NCBI GenBank assembly: GCA_003343605.1
Contig: QAKW01000074.1
Location: 1 to 15,714 of the forward strand
Origin: Clostridiales bacterium
GTDB taxonomy: Bacteria; Bacillota; Clostridia; Oscillospirales; QAKW01
Length of the DNA: 15,714 bases
Direction of reading: 5' to 3'
A program made the position numbers and the translations under genes. Shown here piece after piece: positions 7,476 to 13,657 of the stretch; position 1 is the first letter of the stretch; every line of letters starts with the position of its first letter. A model generated the notes under the pieces. It did no database searches. It had not been told where the DNA came from and was given only the letters and a program-made list of their open reading frames with translations.

Positions 7476-7504
7476 AGTTTAACCAAAAAATCCTAAAAGG
7501 TCAA
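7476..7504 (-). promoter_or_regulatory. Probable promoter of the Fe-S assembly operon
   Basis: On the minus strand TTGACC (7499-7504) and TAAACT (7476-7481) are separated by exactly 17 bp, about 35 bp before the SufC-like start codon. The -10 match is moderate (4/6). The -10 overlaps a short direct repeat of TTGGT and an AACT-ATA-AGTT inverted repeat, where a regulator could bind; no Rrf2-type site can be called with confidence. Confidence 0.5.
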
Positions 7505-7516
7505 GCCCATTTATAG

Positions 7517-7555
7517 AAATACACCCGGATGCAGAATCTGCTTCCGGGTGTATTT
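7517..7555 (-). terminator. Terminator of the MarR-ABC exporter operon
   Basis: A 13-bp perfect stem (arms 7517-7529 and 7543-7555) with the core ACACCCGGA/TCCGGGTGT, and further pairing GCAG/CTGC inside the loop. The outer arm overlaps the stop codon of the second ABC gene. On the minus strand the stem ends in TTT followed by an AT-rich tail. Confidence 0.75.
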
Positions 7556-9468
7556 TATTCAAGCTCAAACGCGCCGGTATACAGCTGATAGTATTTTCCT
7601 TTTTCCGCAATCAGTTTTTCATGGCTTCCGCGTTCGATAATGCGGCCATGCTCCAAAACCATAATCACATCCGCATTCTGCACTGTTGAAAGGCGATGCG
7701 CGATCACAAATACCGTTCGTCCTTTCATCAGGCCGTCCATCCCGCGCTGAACCAGTGCTTCGGTTCGCGTGTCGATAGAAGAGGTGGCTTCATCGAGGAT
7801 CATGACTGGCGGATCAGCCACCGCAGCCCGGGCGATGGAAAGCAGCTGGCGCTGCCCCTGTGAAAGATTGGCCCCGTTGCCGGAAAGCTTGGTCTGATAT
7901 CCTTCCGGCAGCCGCCGGATAAAATCATCCGCGTTGGCAAGCCGGGCCGCGGCAATACATTCCTCATCGCTTGCATCCAGTTTTCCGTAGCGGATATTTT
8001 CCATCACGGTTCCGGTAAACAGATTGGTATCCTGCAAAACAATGCCCAGTGAGCGTCTCAGATCTGCTTTACGGATTTTATTGATATTAATGCCGTCGTA
8101 GCGGATTTTGCCGTCTGCAATGTCATAAAAGCGATTAATCAGGTTGGTAATGGTGGTTTTCCCCGCGCCGGTAGCCCCTACAAACGCAACCTTCTGCCCC
8201 GGCTCGGCATAAATGGAAACATCGTGTAAAACAATCTTATTTTCTGTATAGCCAAAGTCTACCTCATTCAGGCGCACATCGCCCGCCAGAAGCGTATAAG
8301 TCACGCTGCCGTCTGTATGAGGATGCTTCCAGGCCCACTTTCCGGTGCGTTCAGCGCATTCTGTTATAACGCCGTTTTCTTCTCTGCAATTTACCAGCGT
8401 TACATATCCGTCGTCCTGCTCGGGCTGCTCATCCATCAGGGAAAATACCCGGTCTGCACCCGCCAGCGCCATCACAATTGCATTAACCTGCTGGGAAACC
8501 TGCGAAATGCTCTGCGTAAACTGCCGCGTCATATTAATAAACGGCACCACTGTTGCAATAGAGAGCGCAAGCCCGGAAAAAGAAAGGTTTGGCGTACCCA
8601 GCGCCATCAACGCGCCGCCGGTAATCGCCACCGCAACATAAAGGATGTTGCCGATATTTCCCAGCACCGGCATCAGAATATTGGCATATTTATTGGCATT
8701 TTCCGCATCGCGGAACAGTTGCTCGTTTAAACGGTCGAAATCTTTTTTGCTCTCTTCCTCATGACAGAAGACCTGCACCACTTTCTGGCCATTCATAATT
8801 TCCTCGATATAGCCTTCCATTTTGCCCACTGATCGCTGCTGGCTCACAAAATGTTTTGCGCTGTTGCCCCCGATATAGGTAGTTGCAAGAATCATCAAAA
8901 CAACGCCGAGAAAAACCACCAGCGTCAGCCAAACGCTGTAATAAAGCATAATGCCCACAACCACCAGAATCGTCAGTCCGGCGGTAATCAGATTGGGCAG
9001 GCTCTGCGATACCAGCTGGCGGATTGTATCGATATCATTGGTATAATAACTCATAATATCGCCATGCGTATGCGTATCGAAATACCGAATCGGCAACCGC
9101 TGCATGCCGCGGAACATCCGCTGGCGCATTTTATTGAGAAATCCCTGTGTAACAATGGCCATCAGGCGGGTGTAGAGAAATGAGCAGAGCAGAGATACCA
9201 GAAAGATTGCCAACAGTGCGGCCGCAGTTGCGGCGATTCCGGCATAAACCGTATCCAGCCCACTTTTCAGCCCCTCTTCGATATACAGAATAATTTTTCC
9301 CATGAAGGCAGAGGGAATCGCCCCGGCCACAGCGGTAACAACTAAGCAGATCAGCACCACTGTCAGCAGAAGGGGATAATCGGTAAACAGCAACCGGATC
9401 AGCCGCGGCATTGTGCCCTTTTTCGCCTTAAAACCGGGGCCCTGTGGCTTTTTATTCTGTTTGGCCAT
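7555..9468 (-). CDS. ABC exporter half-transporter, catalytically canonical subunit (TM288/BmrD-like)
   Basis: A 637-residue fused membrane/ATPase half-transporter of the multidrug exporter type. Hydrophobic membrane segments lie at about 31-60, 78-100, 160-200 and 265-312. The ATPase domain has Walker A GATGAGKT (431-438), Walker B with a canonical catalytic Glu560 (MILDEATS) and switch His591 (IAHRLSTV). Its signature is degenerate, LSQGQ (535-539). An extra stretch at about 350-395, rich in Glu, Trp and His, lies between the membrane and ATPase domains. The start at 9468 (MAKQNKKP) has AGGTGA upstream and overlaps the previous ABC gene by 17 bp; the longer frame to 9579 would lie within that gene. 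It should pair with the ABC gene upstream to form a heterodimeric exporter; the substrate is unknown. Confidence 0.92.
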   Translation of the reverse strand: MAKQNKKPQGPGFKAKKGTMPRLIRLLFTDYPLLLTVVLICLVVTAVAGAIPSAFMGKIILYIEEGLKSGLDTVYAGIAATAAALLAIFLVSLLCSFLYTRLMAIVTQGFLNKMRQRMFRGMQRLPIRYFDTHTHGDIMSYYTNDIDTIRQLVSQSLPNLITAGLTILVVVGIMLYYSVWLTLVVFLGVVLMILATTYIGGNSAKHFVSQQRSVGKMEGYIEEIMNGQKVVQVFCHEEESKKDFDRLNEQLFRDAENANKYANILMPVLGNIGNILYVAVAITGGALMALGTPNLSFSGLALSIATVVPFINMTRQFTQSISQVSQQVNAIVMALAGADRVFSLMDEQPEQDDGYVTLVNCREENGVITECAERTGKWAWKHPHTDGSVTYTLLAGDVRLNEVDFGYTENKIVLHDVSIYAEPGQKVAFVGATGAGKTTITNLINRFYDIADGKIRYDGININKIRKADLRRSLGIVLQDTNLFTGTVMENIRYGKLDASDEECIAAARLANADDFIRRLPEGYQTKLSGNGANLSQGQRQLLSIARAAVADPPVMILDEATSSIDTRTEALVQRGMDGLMKGRTVFVIAHRLSTVQNADVIMVLEHGRIIERGSHEKLIAEKGKYYQLYTGAFELE

Positions 9469-11203
9469 CGGTATCACCTGCCTTATTCTGAGAGAAATAA
9501 ACCTCCCGATAAATCTCATTGCGTTCCAGCAGCTGCTGATGGGTGCCCATATCATCGATCCGGCCGCCGTTGAGCACAATAATCAGATCTGCATCTTCCA
9601 CCGATGCAATCCGCTGTGCAATGATTATTTTTGTGGTTCCCGGAATTTCCTCACGCAACGCCTTGCGGATCATTGCATCGGTTTTGGTATCCACCGCGCT
9701 GGTGGAATCATCCAAAATCAGTACCTTCGGCTTTTTCAGCAGCGCCCGGGCAATGCAAAGCCGCTGTTTCTGCCCGCCGGATACATTGGTTCCGCCCTGC
9801 TCGATATAGGTATCGTAGCCGTCTGGCAATGCAGTAATAAATTCATCCGCGCAGGCCAGCTTGCAGGCGTGCGCCAGTTCCTCATCCGTCGCGTTCAAAT
9901 CGCCCCAGCGCAGATTTTCCTTAATGGTTCCGGAAAACAGCACATTTTTCTGCAAAACAACCGCAACCGCATTGCGCAGGGTTTCAACATCATATTCCCG
10001 CACATCGATTCCACCGACTTTCACCACACCTTCCGTAACATCATACAGTCGGGAAATCAGCTGGATCAGCGTTGTTTTGCTGCTGCCGGTTCCGCCGATA
10101 ATCCCTACTGTTTGGCCTGCCTGAATATGAAGATCGATATCGGCAAGCGCGTTTCGTTCCGCACGGCTTGCATATTTAAAGCTTACGTGATTAAAATCCA
10201 GGCGGCCGTCCGGCACGGCCATGACCGGGTTCTCAGGATTCGTAATCGTGCTTTTCTCTTCCAGAACCTCCACAATACGCCGTGCCGATTCATTCGACAT
10301 GGTAATCATCACCAGGATCATCGAAACCATCATCAGACTGACCAGAATCTGAATTCCATAGGTCATCAGCGCCGCAAACTGCCCTACGTCAAACCGCAGC
10401 CCTGCAGTATTGATGATGTACTGCGCGCCGAAAAAGATCACCACCAGCATCACCGTATACATGGAAAACTGCATCAGCGGCGTATTCAGTGCCAGAATTT
10501 TTTCGGCACGGGTAAAATCATTGCAAACATCTTCCGATGCCGCGGCAAATTTCCGGGTTTCAAAATCTTCCCGAACATAAGCCTTTACTACCCGCATTCC
10601 CTCAATGTTTTCCTGCACGGATTCATTCAGATTATCGTATTTCCGGAAGACCCGTTTAAAAAGCGGCATGGCCTTTCGAATAATCAAAAACAATCCCAAA
10701 CCCAGCACCGGAACAACAAAAACAAAAACCATTGCCATTCTGCCGCCCATATAAAACGCCATCACCAGTGAAAACAAAAGCATAAACGGGCAGCGCACCG
10801 CAATTCGGATAATCATCATATAGGCCATCTGCACGTTGGTAACATCAGTTGTCAGCCGGGTGACCAGGCTGGAGGTGGAAAACTTATCGATGTTTTTAAA
10901 AGAAAAGCGCTCTACATTATAAAACAGATCTTTCCTTAAATTTTTAGCAAAGCCGCAGGATGCGGTTGCACAAAAATAGCCGGAAAGCGCGCCGAATGCC
11001 AAAGAAAAAAACGCCATCACCAGAAGAATCAATCCAAATCTGACAATGGTGTTCAGCCCGCATCCGGCTTTTATTTGATTCACAAGTTCCGCCGTATAAA
11101 ACGGAATAATACATTCCACAATCACTTCCAGCATTACAAATGCAGGCGTTAATATGGATGACAGCCTGTATTCCCGAATACAACCGGCAAGCCATTTGAT
11201 CAT
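9452..11203 (-). CDS. ABC exporter half-transporter, degenerate-site subunit (TM287/BmrC-like)
   Basis: A 583-residue half-transporter. Membrane segments lie at about 14-36, 55-80, 128-152, 157-175, 243-265 and 278-302. The ATPase domain shows Walker A GGTGSSKT (370-377), Q-loop Gln418, a fully canonical signature VSGGQ (474-478), and Walker B ending LILDDS where the catalytic Glu is replaced by Asp499. The switch His is replaced by Gln530 (IAQRIASV). In heterodimeric exporters such as TM287/288 and BmrCD this pattern makes one non-hydrolytic site, while this subunit's intact signature completes the active site of its partner. The start at 11203 (MIKWLAGC) overlaps the MarR stop as ATGA and has GAGGAGG 7 nt upstream at 11211-11217. 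The longer frame to 11287 is inside marR and is rejected. Confidence 0.93.
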   Translation of the reverse strand: MIKWLAGCIREYRLSSILTPAFVMLEVIVECIIPFYTAELVNQIKAGCGLNTIVRFGLILLVMAFFSLAFGALSGYFCATASCGFAKNLRKDLFYNVERFSFKNIDKFSTSSLVTRLTTDVTNVQMAYMMIIRIAVRCPFMLLFSLVMAFYMGGRMAMVFVFVVPVLGLGLFLIIRKAMPLFKRVFRKYDNLNESVQENIEGMRVVKAYVREDFETRKFAAASEDVCNDFTRAEKILALNTPLMQFSMYTVMLVVIFFGAQYIINTAGLRFDVGQFAALMTYGIQILVSLMMVSMILVMITMSNESARRIVEVLEEKSTITNPENPVMAVPDGRLDFNHVSFKYASRAERNALADIDLHIQAGQTVGIIGGTGSSKTTLIQLISRLYDVTEGVVKVGGIDVREYDVETLRNAVAVVLQKNVLFSGTIKENLRWGDLNATDEELAHACKLACADEFITALPDGYDTYIEQGGTNVSGGQKQRLCIARALLKKPKVLILDDSTSAVDTKTDAMIRKALREEIPGTTKIIIAQRIASVEDADLIIVLNGGRIDDMGTHQQLLERNEIYREVYFSQNKAGDTDGQTE

Positions 11204-11637
11204 GAAGAACCCTCCTCTAAATTGTTTTTCATTTGATCCGCCAGACGCAGAAAGAATGTCAGATCTTCCTGAGAAATCTCTTTGCACAGCCGCTCTTCTG
11301 TCGCCTGGATCAGGCGGTCCATTTCCTCATTCAGGCGGACGCCTTTTTCAGTCAGCACCAACTGCTTGAGCCGCCCATCCTCTGCAACTGGTTCCCGGCG
11401 GATCAGTTCCTTCTTTTCCAGAGATTGAAGGATGCTGGTGGCGGTGGACCGGCGGATTTGAAACGCATTCTCAAAATCCCGCTGGAATACAGCCTCCCCC
11501 TGGTGCCGGTAAAGATACCCCAGCGCCCAGCCGCAAACGCCGCGGGTATTGCCAAATTCATCCGATAACGACTGATCCATCCTGCGGCGGATCAGATTTG
11601 CAAGCGTTCGGATTTGAAAGCCTACCAGCTTTTCCAT
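11200..11637 (-). CDS. MarR-family transcriptional regulator
   Basis: A 145-residue winged-helix regulator. The recognition helix region is about FQIRRSTATSILQSLEKKELI (59-79, key residues Arg63, Ser64, Thr65) and the wing is at REPVAEDGRLKQ (81-92, Arg89). N- and C-terminal helices form the dimer interface. Such proteins are usually repressors released by small hydrophobic or toxic ligands. The gene is first in the operon with the two ABC exporters (ATGA overlap) and lies directly behind an inverted-repeat operator, so autorepression and control of the exporter pair are expected. GGGAGGAA precedes the ATG at the right spacing. Confidence 0.93.
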   Translation of the reverse strand: MEKLVGFQIRTLANLIRRRMDQSLSDEFGNTRGVCGWALGYLYRHQGEAVFQRDFENAFQIRRSTATSILQSLEKKELIRREPVAEDGRLKQLVLTEKGVRLNEEMDRLIQATEERLCKEISQEDLTFFLRLADQMKNNLEEGSS

Positions 11638-11653
11638 GGAATTCCTCCCATTT

Positions 11654-11669
11654 TGTTAGTGCCCTAACA
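11654..11669 (-). promoter_or_regulatory. Probable MarR operator
   Basis: The perfect inverted repeat TGTTAG-N4-CTAACA has arms 11654-11659 and 11664-11669. It touches the -10 element and covers the expected transcription start, which is the ideal place for repression. GTTAGGGCACTAAC-like sites are common before MarR-ABC exporter operons in Firmicutes. Confidence 0.75.
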
Positions 11670-11697
11670 TTATATCAGTTTTATCCTCTCCGATCAA
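11669..11697 (-). promoter_or_regulatory. Promoter of the MarR-ABC exporter operon
   Basis: On the minus strand TTGATC (11692-11697) and a perfect TATAAT (11669-11674) are separated by 17 bp. The predicted start falls inside the TGTTAG/CTAACA repeat, about 25 bp before the marR ATG. Confidence 0.75.
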
Positions 11698-11790
11698 CTG
11701 GTTAGCCGCCAAAAACATTACGAAAATTTCTATCATTTCCCACTGTATTTTGGTGGTTTTTGATTAGACTTATTGTATCCTCTAACGCTT

Positions 11791-11833
11791 CGATAAAAAG
11801 CGCGGCGGAAAAAATCCACCGCGCTTTTTATCG
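11791..11833 (-). terminator. Terminator of the response regulator gene
   Basis: A 19-bp stem with one mismatch (arms 11791-11809 and 11815-11833) and an all-A loop on the plus strand, which reads as T on the minus strand. The arms carry AAAAAGCGCGG/CCGCGCTTTTT, so the minus-strand copy ends in a T-run within the stem. It lies about 100 bp after the response regulator stop. The stretch 11638-11933 otherwise holds only the MarR promoter/operator and a second, imperfect hairpin. Confidence 0.75.
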
Positions 11834-11870
11834 ATTGCACCCCTCCATAATTCCGGGCTGGAAGCCTGCC

Positions 11871-11909
11871 GCAAAGGCGCAACGGCTTTTTACAGCCGCG
11901 GCCTTGCGC
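11871..11909 (-). other. Imperfect GC-rich hairpin in the 3' region of the response regulator transcript
   Basis: Nested complementary arms AAGGC (11874-11878)/GCCTT (11901-11905) and CGGCT (11883-11887)/AGCCG (11894-11898), with further outer pairing. No T-run follows, so it is not a typical terminator. It may protect or process the transcript's 3' end, or be chance in a GC-rich stretch. Confidence 0.35.
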
Positions 11910-11933
11910 ATAAAGTAGGTCTAAAACCAGTTT

Positions 11934-12626
11934 TTATTCACCTTCGTAATCAAACATATAACCAAGACCGTGAACGGTGCGGATGAATTTGCCGCACTCC
12001 TTCAGCTTGGAACGCAGCTGTTTAATATGCGTATCCACCGTTCTGGGATCTCCCTCATAATCATAATTCCAGATCGCGTTCAGTATCTGATTACGGGTAA
12101 GCACTTCCCGCGGGTTGGTCATCAGATATGTCAGCAGATCGAATTCTTTCTGTGTCAGTACCACAATATTCCCGTTTAATTTCATATACTTGCTTTTCAG
12201 ATACAGCTCAACCGGCCCGGCCTTCAAAATACTGTTCTGGTTCTTTACCGAGCAGCGCCGCAAAACGGAATCAATCCGCGCCAGCAAAACAGTCGGGGAA
12301 AACGGCTTGCTGATATAATCGTCTGCCCCGCATTTGAAGCCCTTCGCCTGATCGTATTCCTGATCCTTGCCCGTGATCATGATCACCGGAATCAGGGATG
12401 TATCTCTAAGTTCCTTAAGAACCTCAAAGCCATCGATCTTCGATAGCATCACATCCAGCAGAATCAAATCGATCTTACTGCTGTTTGCATAATAAACATC
12501 CAGAGCCTGCTCTCCATCTTCAGCCTCCAGAATGTTATACCCATGTCCCTTCAAATAAAGGGACAGCATCTGCCTAATCTTGCGATCGGCATCTGCCACC
12601 AAAATTGTAAAATCCTTCTCACTCAT
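11934..12626 (-). CDS. OmpR/PhoB-family response regulator, no partner kinase in window
   Basis: A 230-residue regulator with an N-terminal receiver domain (about 7-122) and a C-terminal winged-helix DNA-binding domain (about 135-227). The phosphoacceptor is Asp58 (LILLDVM), the switch Thr is Thr85 (MITGK) and the conserved Lys is Lys107 (SKPF). The effector domain shows LTQKEFDLLTYL (157-168), RTVDTHIKQLRSKL (195-208) and RTVHGLGYMF (216-225). The usual acidic pair is altered: the segment reads Ala11-Asp12-Ala13-Asp14, so the position equal to CheY Asp13, a direct Mg2+ ligand, is Ala. The start at 12626 (MSEKDFTILV) is chosen because a longer frame to 12698 adds a charged, unconserved tail; a GGAG sits about 10 nt upstream. 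No histidine kinase is adjacent. Confidence 0.92.
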   Translation of the reverse strand: MSEKDFTILVADADRKIRQMLSLYLKGHGYNILEAEDGEQALDVYYANSSKIDLILLDVMLSKIDGFEVLKELRDTSLIPVIMITGKDQEYDQAKGFKCGADDYISKPFSPTVLLARIDSVLRRCSVKNQNSILKAGPVELYLKSKYMKLNGNIVVLTQKEFDLLTYLMTNPREVLTRNQILNAIWNYDYEGDPRTVDTHIKQLRSKLKECGKFIRTVHGLGYMFDYEGE

Positions 12627-13057
12627 CTTCTTTTTTCTCCTCTCTTTTTGCCCTTCTTCAGGCAGATTTTCTTTTCTTCCTCCCCCTTCATGATGCAATC
12701 TATATATATTGAATCTTCTGCCGCCGGGATTGTGCCGAAAAATATTTTCTCCCTGCGGCAGTAGAATTATAGTCTCTCCGTACGTTGCGCATGTAATCTA
12801 TTTTATTAATGCCGTTTACCAACATCATAGCACATCACACAGATGCTGGCAATAGTTCTCATATAATATGGAAATAATTGTTAAAAAATAAAGAAGATTG
12901 ACTTTGAGAAGTGCAGATGTCCCCGCGGAAATATCGGTTAAAATCTGCAAAATCAGCCCGGCCGTTTCACGCGGCTCTTTTCATTTCTCTTCCCGTATAG
13001 GTTTGTTTGTGAGTGCAATGTGAAACAGGCAGGAGTTAAATATAATTGATTCTTAAA

Positions 13058-13073
13058 AAACCCAATTGGGTTT
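13058..13073. promoter_or_regulatory. Perfect 16-bp palindrome, candidate operator
   Basis: AAACCCAATTGGGTTT is self-complementary with no spacer. It ends 4 bp before the likely -35 element of the XRE regulator gene, so it is a candidate site for that regulator or another dimeric DNA-binding protein. Confidence 0.5.
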
Positions 13074-13077
13074 AATT

Positions 13078-13105
13078 TTGATGTAATCAGGATGTTTTTT
13101 ATATT
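13078..13105 (+). promoter_or_regulatory. Possible promoter of the XRE regulator gene
   Basis: TTGATG (13078-13083) and TATATT (13100-13105) with 16-bp spacing, about 100 bp before the start codon. The region is very AT-rich, so chance matches are likely. Confidence 0.35.
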
Positions 13106-13204
13106 ATAACATAATTTATATCGTGAAATCAACATAAAAGCGTATTTTCTTTGAATAATCTCCACTTATTATTGATTACAATATATGATGAGGTGATTAA
13201 TTCC

Positions 13205-13519
13205 ATGGATACACAATTTATTCGGGAGCGGATTACGCAGCTTCGCATTCAAAAAGGCGTATCGGAATACCGTATGAGCTACGATCTTGGCCATAGCCGC
13301 AGCTATGTTTATAATATCTCCTCCGGGAAGGCGCTTCCCCCTTTGGTGGAATTCCTGGCAATTTGTGATTATCTGGATGTTACGCCGAATCAATTTTTTG
13401 ATGATGGCGTAGAGTATCCGGCCCTGATCAAAACGGCACTGGAGGAACTCCAAAAGCTCAACAGTGAAGATCTTAAGCTGATGATCAGCAACATCCGGCG
13501 GCTGACAAAAGATTATTAA
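13205..13519 (+). CDS. Small XRE-family helix-turn-helix regulator
   Basis: A 104-residue protein. The Cro/C1-type HTH fills about residues 6-66: FIRERITQLRIQKGVSEYRM, then the recognition region GHSRSYVYNISSGK (29-42), LPPLVEFLAICDYLDVTPNQFF (44-65). The C-terminal tail (about 72-104) is helical and charged and may mediate dimerisation. The start at 13205 has AGGTGAT 7 nt upstream; an upstream extension to 13151 lacks similarity to the domain. The gene stands alone, with its own terminator and a palindrome upstream, so autoregulation is plausible. No partner gene (toxin, phage gene or metalloprotease) lies next to it, so its target is unknown. Confidence 0.88.
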   Translation: MDTQFIRERITQLRIQKGVSEYRMSYDLGHSRSYVYNISSGKALPPLVEFLAICDYLDVTPNQFFDDGVEYPALIKTALEELQKLNSEDLKLMISNIRRLTKDY

Positions 13520-13570
13520 GAGCTCACTTTCACCTGTCTTTTTTATAAATCTGTAACTGGCATCCTTCAG

Positions 13571-13601
13571 AAAGCCGGGCAATTTTCCATTGCCCGGCTT
13601 T
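13571..13601 (+). terminator. Terminator of the XRE regulator gene
   Basis: A 13-bp perfect stem AAAGCCGGGCAAT/ATTGCCCGGCTTT (13571-13583, 13589-13601) with a 5-nt loop, followed by TT. It is a classic intrinsic terminator about 50 bp after the stop codon. Confidence 0.85.
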
Positions 13602-13617
13602 TTACATTCATTAAAAG

Positions 13618-13654
13618 AAACCATCAGCCTGCGGAACCCGCAGGCTGATGGTTT
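13618..13654 (-). terminator. Terminator of the ADP-ribosylglycohydrolase-family gene
   Basis: A 17-bp perfect stem (13618-13634, 13638-13654) with a 3-nt loop, 3 bp after the stop of the minus-strand gene. On the minus strand it is followed by TTTCTTTTA. With the hairpin at 13571-13601 it insulates the two convergent genes. Confidence 0.85.
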
Positions 13655-13657
13655 TGT

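Larger units (their letters stand above)
12627..13204. other. AT-rich divergent intergenic region, 578 bp
   Basis: It separates the leftward response regulator and the rightward XRE regulator. It holds a perfect minus-strand TATAAT at 12766-12771 (no good -35, so a weak promoter call for the response regulator), inverted repeats CTGCCGC/GCGGCAG (12718-12724, 12755-12761) and TGCAGAT/ATCTGCA (12912-12918, 12943-12949), and a 16-bp palindrome at 13058-13073 before the XRE promoter. No convincing protein gene is seen. A small RNA around 12900-13000 is possible but unsupported. Confidence 0.5.

Noticed and set aside
9413..10771. Long plus-strand open frame of 452 codons opposite the ABC exporter genes
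   Set aside because: It lies antisense to the first ABC subunit and its composition (His, Asn, Ile, Gln rich) is that of a shadow frame; the ABC motifs on the other strand are unmistakable.
12862..12867. Plus-strand TATAAT in the intergenic region as a promoter
   Set aside because: No acceptable -35 at 16-18 bp, and no gene or clear RNA element directly downstream.
12953..13165. Minus-strand 70-codon open frame in the AT-rich intergenic region
   Set aside because: It starts with GTG without a Shine-Dalgarno, has no recognisable motif, and runs across the palindrome and the likely XRE promoter.
13205..13519. XRE regulator as the antitoxin of a toxin-antitoxin pair or as a phage repressor
   Set aside because: Its only neighbours are terminators, an unrelated enzyme gene and an intergenic region; no toxin or phage gene is seen.
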